This document shows, piece after piece, positions 11,231 to 22,760 of a stretch of 64,000 bases of DNA. Every line of letters starts with the position of its first letter. The stretch's first letter is position 1. This stretch comes from Cryptomeria japonica. Its lineage: Eukaryota > Streptophyta > Pinopsida > Cupressales > Cupressaceae. A model generated the notes under the pieces. It was not told where the DNA came from. It saw only the letters and a program-made list of their open reading frames with translations, and did not search any database. The stretch spans positions 189,104,270 through 189,168,269 of the forward strand of contig NC_081415.1 in the NCBI RefSeq assembly GCF_030272615.1, read 5' to 3'. Made by a program: the position numbers and the translations under genes.

Positions 11231-12790
11231 TAGGTATGTAAAGCTAAATCATGATCCAAAGCAGATCATAGGGGACAATGATGCAGTAATTCTTACAAGA
11301 AGAAAGGTCAGAGAAAACTCTTGCATGATCTCCAAATTGGAGCCTAAAACATTTAAAGAGGCACATAAAGATGAAGACTGGATCAAGGCAATGGAAGAGG
11401 AACTTGACCAGATAGAAAAGAATGGTACATGGTCTTTGGTACCCAGACCTGAGCATAAAAATGTCATTGGCACCAAATGGGTTTTCAGAAATAAGCTGAA
11501 TGAAGATGGCACAGTGGTAAGAAACAAAGCTAGACTGGTGTGTGAAGGATATGCTCAAGAAGAAGGAGAAGACTATCAAGAAACCTTTGCTCCAATAGCT
11601 AGATTAGAAGGAGTTTGTATGCTTCTTGCATATGCAACCTTCAAGGGATTCAAAGTATATCAAATGGATGTAAAATCTGCATTCCTAAATGGAATACTTG
11701 AAGAGGAAGTGTATATAGAGAAACTAGATGGGTTTTCCTATTAGAAGACAATGATATGGTGTGTAGGCTACATAAAGCCTTGTATGGATTGAAGCAAGAA
11801 CCTGGAGCATAGTATGAACGCTTACACTCCCATCTGGTGAAGATTGGATTTGAAAGAACAAGTAAAGATAGCAATATCTATTTGAAGTTAGAAGGAGATC
11901 AGATTCGAATCTGTGAAGTATTTGTTGATGATGACAAGATGAGTCATGATTTTGCAGATGAGATGAAGAAGGAATTTGAGATGTCACTTATGGGGGAGAT
12001 TAAGTTCTTCATTGGACTACAGATTCAACAAATGAAAGATGGTATCTTTATCACTCAGTCCAAATATGTCAAAGAGGTGTTGAAGACCTTTGGCACGGAA
12101 GACAATAAACCGGTTGGTACACCGATGGTGACCGGTTGTAAATTATCAAAAGAGGATGACTCAATGTTGGTGAATGAGAAGGAATACTGATCAATGATTG
12201 GTAAGTTGCACTATGTAGTAGGCATTACTGCACAATTCCAAAAAAGTCCAAGAGAATCCCACTTGGTAGCAGTCAAGCGGATTCTTAGATATCTGAAGGG
12301 AACTATTGACTATGGATTGTGGTATCCATACAGTAATGATTTCAACCTCAGAGTGTTTACATATGTTATTGGGCTGGTAATGTGGACGATTGAAAGAGAA
12401 CAACTAGTGGTGCATTCTTTCTTGGTGGTAGACTGGTCTCATGGATGATTAAGAAGTAGAGCTGTATCTCTCAGTCTACAGTAGAAGTGGAATATGTTGC
12501 AACATTTATGAACTGCACCCAGACAATTTGGATGAAGCATGTATTAAGTGGTTTCAAGGTTCTTGTATCTGAACCGGTGAGTATATTCTGTGACAACACA
12601 AGTGCAATTAATATTTCCAAGAATCCAGTTTTGCATGCTAGAACCAAGCACTTCGAGCTCAAGTATCATTTCTTGAGGGAAAAGGTTCAGAACAAAGAGG
12701 TTGTATTGGAACATGTTTCCAATAAGGAGTAGTTAGCAGACATATTCACCAAGTCTCTACCGAAGGTTACATTTACCTAATTGAGATGTG
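11231..12790 (+). pseudogene. pol: E2 reverse transcriptase and RNase H
   Basis: RT motifs GTKWVFRNK, QMDVKSAFLNG and a degraded active site FVDDDKM (normally YVDD) are followed by GEIKFFIGLQI and an RNase H region with STVEVEYVA, CDNTSAINISKNP and RTKHFELKYHF. The frame shifts at about 11740 (after GFSY) and again near 12370, with further stops at about 11811, 12188 and 12730. The tail ADIFTKSLP marks the end of pol. These enzymes copy element RNA into cDNA. This copy is not functional. Confidence 0.9.
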
Positions 12791-13058
12791 AACTAGGGGT
12801 GCTGCCCCTTCAAGAGGTGAACTAAAGGTGTGTGCTCCACATCAGTCAGATATTGCATTGATAAATCTTTTTCAGGATTGGTGTGTTGAAGGATGCCACT
12901 CCTTAGGGAGAGCAGCATAGTGAAGTGTAGAAGTGTTTGCCTCCACTTTGGCATTATTGTCAAAGGGGGAGAAGATGTGAAGCGGAGAAGATATCTGTAG
13001 TATTGGGGCAAAAAAGATGCAAAGCAAAAAGATATCTTTGTATATTTCCATCAATGCC
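12791..13058 (+). other. E2 3' untranslated region with an extra PPT-like tract
   Basis: Contains CAAAGGGGGAGA at 12961-12972, an upstream copy of the real PPT at 13059. E3 and E4 also have extra tracts of this kind. No ORF of note. Confidence 0.65.
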
Positions 13059-13070
13059 AAAGGGGGAGAT
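13059..13070 (+). other. E2 polypurine tract
   Basis: AAAGGGGGAGAT directly before the 3' LTR (TGTTGG). It primes plus-strand DNA synthesis. Confidence 0.92.
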
Positions 13071-13870
13071 TGTTGGCATATGTGCAGAGTTTGATGAAAT
13101 GATGATATTGTATGTTGTCATTGATGTCAATATGCTGAAGTATGAACCAACATATTAAAGTAATCAAACTAGCAAAAGAATCGATATGATGATGTGAACT
13201 GGTATATGTGAAAAAGTGAAGCAGTATGTTTGTTCAAAGTGAACCGGTATGTTAGAATGAGGACCGGTATATGGGAAGTTTTGTATTGGGGTTTCATTTG
13301 GCATGACTACCGGTTGGTAGTCTCGGCTTCAGGGTTTCCGGTTGATGCATTGCATGTGTGATTCAATCGATGACATCTTGTGATGAGTTAGCCTTGTAAT
13401 GAAGACCAAATCATTTTTCCACATCAGCCTTGTGCACGTGAAGGATTTCCTTGAGGATCTTGCATATAGAAGATTGATCCTATCCACCTCGGGAATGTAC
13501 GAAGTCTCTGTAAACGGTGCAGAGCGCGTGATGGGTTATCAGCTTCCTGAAGTGGCAAAGAATGAATGTTGGAGAACATCTTGAGATCTATTCAAGACTA
13601 TTGTATTCAATGTGGTGTGATTAACGATCAGGATTGAACTGACTAAATTGTTAAACCTAAATGTTTAGGGTTTAGGGTTTATGCTTCCGACCTATCTGTT
13701 TCCTATAAGGTCGATGATGTTTTTCATTTTGAGTTTTGTTGGCAAATGTTATGTGTGTATCCAAGTGAAGAGATACTTGATTCTTGCCAGACTGGAGAAG
13801 TGTGTTGATACCTGCAAAGTGTGATTGCAGAAGCAAAGGAGCTAAAGAGGATCTTCCTTGGCATTGTGTG

Positions 13871-15160
13871 TGTAAAGTGGAAAATCGAACCCTAGGTGTT
13901 CCCCCCACTCCAAGGAGAGAGAAAGGAGGTCACTAGGATTGACAATTTTCACTTAGGAGAGACTTTACATTCAAAAGAGGGGTTGAAACTCACAAGATCC
14001 AATCCCACACAATGCAAGATTGAATTCTAAATGAGTTTCAAGGGTTGAGACAACAAGGATACCCTCTTTTGTAAAGAATGTAGATAGAAGGATTGAACTA
14101 GGAGTGTATGTAAAAGTAAGAAAGATTCACTTGTAGATGGATATAGAGACACAGGATGAAGCTACGGACCTGAAATTAGTAGTAAAATGTAGAGATGATG
14201 TTGTCCTACAAGTTTGAGCGAAAGTTGATTTGACGATGGCGCCCGGAGTGCACACAGTCCTCTGAAAAATTCGTGAAACGAAGGGGGATCTATTCGTCTC
14301 TGCACAAGGATTCCAGATCTTCAATTACAGCCGCATACCTGCAACCTACACACAGAAAAGAGAAGATGATTGGGGGGTTAGGGATTAGGGGTTTTCCTTT
14401 AGGTCAAACCCTGGTTTTGGAATTAACCAAGAAATGAGAATGTTGTAAATGTAAATGTTTGTAATGTAATCAAGTACTGATACCTTGTTGTAAGAATGTT
14501 TGTATTCTTACATGCGAAGGTGTAATGATGTTGTATGTTGTATGTTGTGTGTTGTAAGTGATCTCCTCTTCAATGGTTGAATCCTTGTCTTGAATGCAAC
14601 ACCTAGCCTTGAATGGAGACCTAGAATGCTCAATTGCTTGAAGGAATGCTTGAATGCTTGAATGTTTGAATGTTTGCCTATCGCTTCCGCCTCTTGTACA
14701 CATATGTTTTTTTCTCCTTTTATGGGAGGGGAAATGTAGTTTATATACTTGTCAATTAGGGTTAGGAGACTAATTTTTCTGACCTTAGGCCGACCTAGGA
14801 GCATTATTTTCTGAATTGCAAACTTGAAGACCCGATGTCCAACAAGAGACCGGGCCCAAAATAGGACTAGGGACCAGGGCGTTGGGCACCATGGTCCTGA
14901 GGGACCAGGGCGTTGGGTGCCATGGTCCTGAGGGACCAGGGCACTGGTCGCCATGGTCCTGAGGGACCAGGGTGCTGGGCGCCATGGTCCCACCTCCCAG
15001 GACAGCAGAGTGCAAGGAGGATTAGGCCAAGGTGCAGAAAGATGCAGTTTTTGATGTCGTAAACAGGTTTCAGGGTCTCCATTCAGTTCAATGTTGCACT
15101 GCCATCATGAAGACCCAAATGCAGTCAAAATTGCAAGTGTCACAATTTTAGGACGCTACA
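13871..15160 (-). mobile_element. E2s: solo LTR inside the E2 3' LTR
   Basis: A 1,290-bp insertion with TG...CA ends (TGTAAAGTGG...GACGCTACA) and TSD GTGTG (13866-13870 and 15161-15165). The empty site is preserved in the 5' LTR. No internal region or coding domain exists, so it is read as an LTR left after recombination. A TATA-like TATATAA on the - strand at 14741-14747 suggests - orientation. Its parent element is not present in the window. Confidence 0.8.
14872..14995. repeat. 31-bp GC-rich minisatellite in E2s, four copies
   Basis: GACCAGGG recurs at 14872, 14903, 14934 and 14965, exactly 31 bp apart. Each unit has CCATGG and a self-complementary pair GGACCAGG/CCATGGTCC that could fold. 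The open frames across it on the - strand reflect the repeat. Confidence 0.85.
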
Positions 15161-15864
15161 GTGTGTTGTTATCAGATCAAGTGTATTACCTATTGACTTC
15201 TAACCATTTCAACAGTTGGAAAATCCCTTAATCAGGTAGCTTTAACAGGCTTTTGTGTAAAATCCTTTAACCGGGTGACTCAATTCAATGAGTTCTTCAA
15301 ATCCTCTTGTGAGGTAACCTTTAACATGGTTCTAACCTTTAACCGGGTGATCCCTAGCAGGATCGGTTCCTAGCAGAACCTATTGTAAAAGTCTTTAACC
15401 GGACTAGGCTCCTAATAGAGTGGACTTCAGAAGAGTTCAAATAACATCTTGTGGGTATTCATCCCCATCGTGGTTTTTCTCAGTTGGGTTTCCACGTAAA
15501 AAATTAGTGTGTCATGTGTAATGCTTTTCATATGATGGTTTAGTGTTTTATGTTAAGTGGTAATGCAAGTTGATTCAATGATCTTAAGTATTTCTAATGT
15601 TTTACTTGCCTAAGCTTAAGGGTGAAGTGGAAATGAGCTATGAGATTGTATAGAGGGCTAAAAGTTACCGATTTATGTCTTTCACATTCTCACTATGTTT
15701 TACCGGTAGTGCTCTGTTTTAGACCGGTGTTACTTTTTACCATTTAAGTGCACTTTGTGCAGTCAAACCAGTTCAGGGAAAGTTTGTTTTGTCTGTACTG
15801 ATTCACACCCCCCCCCTCATAGTACCGGTTTGGTACTAACTGATCATCATTATTCATCACCATC

Positions 15865-15944
15865 TCCTACACCTCTGCACACTCCTTCCAAGGCTACTAG
15901 CAGAAATTTGGATGCCAAATAAAAAATGCATAAAGCTAAACATC
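15865..15944 (+). other. E0 fragment between E2 and E3
   Basis: Eighty bases of E0 left between two independent insertions. Left edge after TSD CCATC, right edge before TSD CACAT (15945-15949). It joins 7227 on the left and 39309 on the right. Confidence 0.8.
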
Positions 15945-15949
15945 CACAT

Positions 15950-16749
15950 TGTTGGCATGCTACACTCTTATGAGAATAGTTGATGTTGTCATTGATGGTA
16001 ACCAACTGGAAACCATCTGGCAACCAACCGGCAGATATCAACACTAACAATAGATTTCTACATACATCGGCAGGTACTTCACCGACATCGACAACAATGC
16101 ATACCGGCACTCAGACCAACATGGAATAAACTTTTGTTTATTGTATTTTAATGTAAATATCTTTTGTAAGCCGACATGGTACATTGTAATAGACTCATAT
16201 ATGTATGAGATCTTATAGGTCATTTTAAATATGTCATGAGAGATAGAGAAGAGTGAGATATGATGTATAATTTTGTATAAGGTGATATAGTTGACAGTGA
16301 AGGTTTTGGTTATTGTTTGAGCTTAAACCGGTACTAAACTTGGCATATGAGATGTTGTTTTGAAGAAGTACATTGTATTGGATTTTGATAATCCATTTTG
16401 TAGTCAGTGTGACTCTTATTGAGCAGTGAGCTCTAGGTTGTTGGTCCCCCTGCATGTGCAGGCCCCCATTGTAAGTAGTATTTATTCATTGGCTAGTGAG
16501 TAAATATTGTGGGTCATAAATCCCACCAAGGTTTTTCTCACACTGGGTTTCCTTGTTAAATATATTGTGTTATGGTGTGTTTTATATGTTGTCTCTGTTA
16601 TTCTTATTTGTTGCATTAATTCTTATTTATCGGTACATTATTTTGGGATGCAAAGTTTTAAATAAGTATAAATATTATGCTAACCAGTTAGACATTGATT
16701 CACCCCCCCCCCCCTCTCAGTGTCTTTGGGACTATCATTGAATCTAACA
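15950..16749 (+). repeat. E3 5' LTR
   Basis: It starts TGTTGGCATGCTACACTC and ends AATCTAACA, 800 bp. It has a C-run near 16700 just before the end. The E4 LTR has the matching G-run in reverse, so the two families are related. Confidence 0.92.
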
Positions 16750-16751
16750 AT

Positions 16752-16764
16752 TGGTATTAGAGCC
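16752..16764 (+). other. E3 primer-binding site
   Basis: TGGTATTAGAGCC, the initiator-Met PBS with one C-to-T change, two bases after the LTR. Confidence 0.9.
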
Positions 16765-16820
16765 AAGTCCTCTATTTTTCAAAGCCTAACAGCCTGAGGA
16801 AGATTCTAACACCGGTACAG

Positions 16821-17993
16821 ATGGAGAACTTAGGAAAACAGTTGGAAGGAGATCTTGAAGACTATGATGCAGAAAAATTGAAGAATATCAAACTTGAAGA
16901 TGATCTGAGGATTGCACAGGAATTCATTAAAGGACTTCAGGAGAAATTTGCTATAGCACAAAATAAAATAAAAGAACTTCATGAGAAGATTCAGAATGAT
17001 GATGATGATGAAAAAGAAACTCTTAGAGACATTGCAAACAAGTTGAGACAAGAAAACAATAATATGAAGAATGAAATACAAGATATGACTATGAGGTTAT
17101 GTAAAGCTATTGAAGATGGGAAGAAGAATGAAGAAGACTTGACTAGGAGACTTAATGATGTTGGAAATGAAAATCTGAGACTTGGTCATGAAAATGATAT
17201 GTTAAAGACAAACTTGATTCACATGCAACATGATAAAACTGAGCTTATGAGACAAGTTGGAATTCTAGAAAATGAGTTGGCTACTGCAAATAAACACAAA
17301 GACAAATTCAAGAAAAGTTTAGAGGAACTTGATGACATGCTAAAGAAATAGAAACCTAATGGAGATACTAATGGACTTGGATTTGAAGTTGGAGAAAGTT
17401 ATGGTACTGCAAATAATCAAGATCAGAACAAACCAGTAAGACAACCTAATGTTTATAAATTTAATGACAAATGTTTCAATTGCAACAAATATGGTCACAA
17501 AGCAAATCAATGTAGATTTAGAAATAATCCAAATACAAACTCACCCACCAATCAATGTTCCAAATGCAACAAAGTTGGTCATAATTCAAAAAATTGTAGA
17601 ATGAATGTGAAATGCTATGTTTGTGGAAGATTTGGACATTTATCTAGCCAATGCAGACAAACCGGTCAAGGATATGGAAAGGCTATTCAGAGGAATAATG
17701 TAACTTGTTATGCTTGTAACAAGATTGGACATATTGCTAAATTCTGTAGAAGCAAGAATGCACCGGCAAACAACAAGGGATCTAGTTTGAAAGGCAAAGA
17801 GAAGGTAGAAGAAGTAAAGCAGGAATTTTCTAAACAATGGATTAAGAAAAGAGATCAGAGAAGTGATGAAACTATATTTTCATCAACAGAACAGAGTAAT
17901 CCTCCATCGGCAGCAGATTCTTCATCTAACCAAGGAATAATCTCTTGGGGGTATGGCAGCGAATTGAAAAACATGCATTCTACCCTCAGTTGA
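16821..17993 (+). pseudogene. gag: E3 Gag-like: coiled coil plus four CCHC knuckles, one nonsense codon
   Basis: One frame of 391 codons with a single TAG at 17349-17351; E4 has CAG at the matching place. The first ~175 residues are charged and heptad-like (coiled coil) with no recognisable UBN2 capsid. Then come four knuckles: CFNCNKYGHKANQC, CSKCNKVGHNSKNC, CYVCGRFGHLSSQC and CYACNKIGHIAKFC. The tail is basic (KGKEKVEEVKQEF). Knuckles of this type bind nucleic acid, and the coil should drive self-assembly. The start is chosen at 16821 because E4 has the equivalent Met at the same place after its PBS. That the protein acts as Gag is inferred from its position and its knuckles. Confidence 0.85.
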
Positions 17994-18232
17994 TGGTGAG
18001 AAGATACATTTCTTCTTTACCGATAGGTGTGTTAAGTTTTCACTTAACCGATGAGCATTTAATGATGTTTTAAATAAATTTTTGACTATAAAGCATTGAG
18101 AAACCCTCATTTCAAACTCACTGAGCATTCAAACTTTCTATGAGCGCGAAATCGAGCAAAGGCATTCAAGGCAAATCTGAGAAGTGTTTTTCAAGCATTC
18201 AGCAAACATCCGGATAAGAGGTATTTTTCATA
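17994..18232 (+). promoter_or_regulatory. E3 gag-ORF2 spacer with TATA-like box
   Basis: Several stops in all frames separate gag from ORF2, so ORF2 is not a simple fusion. TATAAAG at 18087-18093 lies 146 bp before the ORF2 ATG. E4 has the same word about 150 bp before its own ORF2 ATG. Sequence between box and ATG is alignable in the two copies (for example GCGAAAT/GCGAAAA and AAAGGCAT/GAAGGCAT). It may be an internal promoter and 5' UTR. Whether it is active is unknown. Confidence 0.45.
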
Positions 18233-21117
18233 ATGGCTGCTTCATCTTCTATTCCTGAATTTATTCTGAACCCTACCATTATGGAGAATGTGAATCACCC
18301 TAGGCCCATATTCAAAATAATTCCCGATATTACAAAGCAAGATGACTCTGTAGGAGCTTTTTCAAAAATACCTAAGGGTGTAGCATTTGCAGAAGACCCA
18401 AGGATTTACATACATTGCAATATAGAAGACCTAGGATCTGAGGATTTGATGAGAATGTTTAATAAGGTCATTTGTGATGAACATGGAATTGTTAAACCCG
18501 AACATAAGATTGTGGAAACTTTAGGTTTTGTGGAGATACTGAATATCCCTCAATTTCCAGAGGAATTGGTAAGGATTGTATTGAGTAGAGTACGTGGAGA
18601 ATTCTTATGGTTGGATTTTGTTTGTAAGATAACTCGACAAGCAATTAGGGCATTATTGGTTTACCCTCAACCAATAATAGACCTGATAAGACAAAGAAGA
18701 TTCCCAAAAAAATGGTGACAAGCCTAACTGGAGCAACATCTGACAATAGATCACTTAGAGTAAATGATATTAAGGACATTAATGTGAGATATGTAAGTAT
18801 GGTTCTTGGATACAAAGCCACGCATGCTAACAGACTCAATTCTGTTTCTAGTCTTTGTATTTACAGTGCATATGAAATGATAAACAATAATGCTAAGATA
18901 GATGTGTGTGAATGGTTAAAAGATGATCTTATTGACAACTTGAAAAAGATTAAGGGAGACAAAAAGGGTACTTTTCGCTTTGGAAACCTTCTGGTATGTT
19001 TGATGTTATATTTCACCAAAGAGATCCCCGGTACAGGACACAAAGACTTTGGTTATGATATACCGGTAGGAAAACAACTACAGGAAGCTCTTACCAGCAT
19101 GGGAACTGATAGAGACAATAACATAACTGATTACTTTAAAACTTTCGAATCTAAGATGAGAGATAGGGAAAGGATTCCTCATAGTATAGTTGAGAAATAT
19201 GACAAGCAAATTTGTTTTGTCATTAAGAGAGATGAAACCTGGATGAAAGCAGTAAGCCCTAGAACTATTTGGGTTACTGAAATGGGTTATGAGGTTGATC
19301 TACATGTTCTAGAAACATATACAAAAGCACTTCTTGAAGCACCAAGAGAACCATCTGAAGAATTCTTTGGAAATGCAGAAACCATAAAGAGTAAAGTGTC
19401 TATGCAAAAAAGGACTAAGAGAAGAGAAAAAATCATTAGGGATGCATCCAAGAAGGTAAAAGAAATCAAAGAAAATGTCATGAACCTTAGTGGCATATCA
19501 GTTAGTGAGCTTGAAGGACTTCAACTGGAGGCACATATTTCACAGGTTGACACATCTTCTAACAGTGATAGTGGGAAGACTATTGAGTTTAAAACAGTGG
19601 AAAGAAAGAGAAAACCCTCACCGGTACCCTCTCCTTCACCAAAGAAAACAAGAACATTAAGGAAGAAACAACAGGCAGTTAGGGAACCAAAGAAAAAACT
19701 TACACCTAAGAAGAAAAAGACACTGATTACCCCCACATTGAATGACTTACTGAGATAATAGAGGAAGGTAATCTATCTAATGTGAACAACTTATATCATT
19801 CTTTCAATGACACTGACAGAAACACTATTGAAGAAAGCATTGTTCTTCATTTAGGCATTTATAAGAAAGTTTTGCTTGAAGTTATTGATGAGCTACCAAA
19901 TGATCTCTACATGAGACTAGAAGCTAAAAGGCTATCAGTGATGGAATTGGATAAGAAATTGAAGGTTGAAGCACTCTTGGCAGTTCACCCGGTTAACTCC
20001 AAAGAAGAAATAGATGAACTTATTTCTGAGGCTAACCGATCAGTATTTGCTAGTGGATACCAGCAAGTGAGCTTGATGGCTTGAAGAGTAAAGGAAATTG
20101 TAGAAGAAACAACAGATAATTGGGATATATTCTTTGTGGAGAAAGAAAAACGAGAGGAAATGAGTAGACCTAAGAAGACATTTAAGGTTTATCAAAAGGA
20201 CAAGGGTAAAGGAAAAATTGGTGGTGTTCCAAACATTAAGATTACTGACAATCTTCCACCACCACGTTTGCATACTACACCAGTACACTCAAAAGATCCA
20301 CCGGTTATTGACATTGAAGGAATAAGACATGATGATACTAATCCCGAATCGGAGATACTTTTTACAATGAATGTGGATACTCAAGAGGTAAACATTGTTG
20401 TGGATAAAAATAATTCAAAGGTTAAGTCAGACAATGTTGACAATAGCAACATAGCAGAGAAATCAGTACAACTATTGAAACTAAGACGTCAACACAAACA
20501 GAGAAACTGACACAGACTGAAAAACCTACTAAAGATAAAGGTACTAGCATAGGGCCACTGGAGACAGAGAAACCGGTAGTTGAACTTTCAGAGAAACAAA
20601 CTGAGGAAAAGGTGCAAACAAAGAGAGAAACTGACAATCATAGAGACATTGAAACAGTCTGAGAAACCTTTAAAGGTTGAGATGCAAACATAGATTGATC
20701 CACCAGAAGGAAATGCAAGCAAAATGGACACATCTGATGGAAGTGAAGAGGTAATAAAAATGATTAGTCAGACATCCGGCACATCTACAGATGAATTCAA
20801 ACCTACCAATGTTACAGAGGTACTTTTGGATTCAATTGAGAAGATAACAAATTGCAATGCATTGGCCTATAAGGCAATTGATAACATACTACCCATTCTT
20901 AAGTTGATTGCACCAAATCGTAAAATAGATCACACTATCGATTCTTTGGGTAAATTGGACACATTGTCCAAATTTATTGCTGATAATGTAATAACTATTG
21001 ATAAGGTGAATGAGGACACAATTAAGGAGAGAGTTGAAAAAGAGAAAAACATATTCTTTTAAGACAATATAAAGAAATGTACATAACACTTAAATACATT
21101 ATTACAGGTACTTAACC
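18233..21117 (+). pseudogene. E3 ORF2, first part: large protein of unknown function
   Basis: I do not recognise this protein. It starts MAASSSIPEF, with MASSSTPEF at the same place in E4. Residues about 1-400 form a conserved globular region (VKPEHKIVETLGFVEIL, IVLSRVRGEFLWLDF, LRVNDIKDINVRYVSM, FGNLLVCLMLYFTKEIPG). A basic Lys/Pro-rich stretch follows (KRKPSPVPSPSPKKTR), then an acidic/Thr-rich middle and a coiled-coil C-terminus. Lesions are a 1-nt frameshift near 18650-18662, an indel near 19752-19756, and stops at 20082-20084, 20508-20510 and beyond. E4 interrupts it at 21117 and it resumes at 37849. The globular region faintly recalls 'putative plant transposon protein' domains, but this is weak. 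Confidence 0.7.
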
Positions 21118-21897
21118 TGTTAGGATTCCCAAAGATACTGAGAGGGGGGGTGAATCAGTATCTAACTAGTATATTAATTTTCTTAACTTATAACATGAGA
21201 AATATATTAAAATTGTGTATCGGTAAACTTGAAATAATGCAGCAAATAAGAACAATAACCACAACATGAAAAGCACACCATAACATAGTATTTTAATGAG
21301 GAAACCCAGTGTGGGAAAAACCTCGGTGGGATTTGTGACCCACAATATTCACTTACTAGCCAATAAGGGAATATTACTCTTACAATAGGGGCCTGCACAT
21401 GTAGGAAGGCCAAGTGCCTAGAGCTCACTGCTCAAATACAAAATGAAGTCACACTGACTTACAAAAATGGATTATACAAATCCAATGCCTTGTACTGCTT
21501 CAGATTAGCATCTGCTATGCTAGATTCAGTATCGGTTTAAGCTCTGCTACATACATAAACCCTTAACCTATAATTCGCATAATAGGTCTGCTATTATCTT
21601 CCCATACTTCACCTATTCCATTCTCCAAAATGATCTACAATGATCTCATACATATATGAGTCATATTAGAATCCGTCATGTCTGCTTACAAATATTATAC
21701 AATTAATTACAAAATATAAATACACAAAATTCTTGTCGGCTAGGGTGCCGGTAATCTTCCTTTTCGGTGTTGGTGTTCTATATGTCGGTGTTCTGTCGGT
21801 GTCGATGTCTGCCTGTATCATAAGATTGCAAGGTTGCCATCAATGACAATACCTTCAATCACCTACAATTTCTCATTGGAGTGTGCATTTGCCAACA
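21118..21897 (-). repeat. E4 3' LTR
   Basis: 780 bp. The + strand reads TGTTAGGATTCCC to TTGCCAACA. It pairs with 37066-37843 with few differences, and the PPT complement follows at 21898. Confidence 0.92.
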
Positions 21898-21912
21898 ATC
21901 TCCCCCTTTGGC
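21898..21912 (-). other. E4 polypurine tract
   Basis: The - strand reads GCCAAAGGGGGAGAT next to TGTTGGC, as in E2 and E3. A second PPT-like tract lies at about 22046-22055 (CTCCCCCTTT on the + strand). Confidence 0.9.
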
Positions 21913-22075
21913 ATTGATGGTAACACTCATGAGAAAAATCCAAAAATGTCCAAAATGATGTCTTTCCAAAACTGTGTGCCCAAAAGTGTATGCTCCCCCT
22001 GAGTTGATGATGTCCTATCTTCTGACCATTTTTATCATCTCACTACTCCCCCTTTGACATCAATGACAAAGGTTG
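21913..22075 (-). other. E4 3' untranslated region
   Basis: Between the ORF2 stop and the PPT. Contains the duplicated PPT-like tract. No ORF. Confidence 0.6.
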
Positions 22076-22755
22076 TCATTCGCTGTCAATGGAGTCCTGC
22101 TTAGATTCTTGTAGCCGGTTGGTTACAATCTGAAAAATATCTGTCAAAATCAAATTTATACTGTCATTGAATCTTTTGTTGTCCTGTAAAGCCTCTTGTG
22201 TTCTTTGAACAGTACCGATGAGTATGTGCATTTTCTCTTCCGGTGTCTTAAGTCTGGGAACCAGAGCCTTAGAGATTTCTTTTCTCAAAGAAATGAGGTA
22301 ATCTAGTTTAGGACCAAGTTTGCATTTTAAGCATTTTGCCTTATCCTTTATTTTCTCTAACTTCTCAATTTTCTCTTCTAAATCTACAATTTTCTTTTCT
22401 ATCTCCAAAAATGAATCTGATGTACCTATCAGATTGTCAGCAATATTGTTAATCTCATCTTTTGTTTTGCTGATTTTCTTGTCTAGGTCTTCTGTCAAAA
22501 TATTTGTTTTACAAGTGTCTTTGTACAGTTTCTTGAAATCAAAAATTATCTCTCCTAGTTCTGATAATAATGTGTCCATTTTCTCCTTGTTCTTCTTTAC
22601 AATTTTCTCAAAGAATTTCTCTTTTTTCTTAATCATTCTCTCCTTGAATGTATCCTCATTTATTTGATCAATTGTCAAAATGTTGTCGGTGATGAATTTA
22701 GACAATGTGTCTAGTTGACCTAAAGAATCTTTGTTATCTACAATGCACTTTGGTT
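22076..22755 (-). pseudogene. E4 ORF2, C-terminal part: coiled coil
   Basis: Open from the E5 junction to the stop at 22076. It shows DSLGQLDTLSKFITDN, then Lys/Glu-rich heptads, LTEDLDKKISK, and an end QIVTNRLQESKQDSIDSE. The E3 copy matches both sides of its own break (DSLGKLDTLSKFIADN and LLTEDIDEEIRK). The upstream Met at 22849 belongs to E5 and is not part of the gene. The coil suggests self-association or scaffolding; this is an inference from composition only. Confidence 0.75.
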
Positions 22756-22760
22756 CTATC

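Larger units (their letters stand above)
7228..15859 (+). mobile_element. E2: Sirevirus-like Ty1/Copia retrotransposon, decayed
   Basis: Its 5' LTR is 7228-8730 and its 3' LTR 13071-15859, the latter enlarged by solo LTR E2s. It has an initiator-Met PBS at 8733-8745, a PPT at 13059-13070 and a perfect TSD CCATC (7223-7227 and 15860-15864). The order Gag, protease, integrase, RT, RNase H is that of Copia. The PPT/LTR junction CAAAGGGGGAGATTGTTGG and the RT motifs resemble the Sirevirus lineage. The reading frame carries many stops and at least two frameshifts. By eye the first 120 bp of the LTRs differ at about 8%, mostly C/T and G/A changes. It cannot be autonomous now. Confidence 0.93.
13071..15859 (+). 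repeat. E2 3' LTR, interrupted by E2s
   Basis: Pairs with 7228-8730. Removing E2s and one TSD copy (1,295 bp) leaves 1,494 bp against 1,503 bp in the 5' LTR. It ends TTATTCATCA at 15859, followed by TSD CCATC. Confidence 0.92.

Noticed and set aside
14508-14993. 161-codon - strand ORF in E2s
   Set aside because: It runs through the 31-bp minisatellite and LTR sequence, with no domain.
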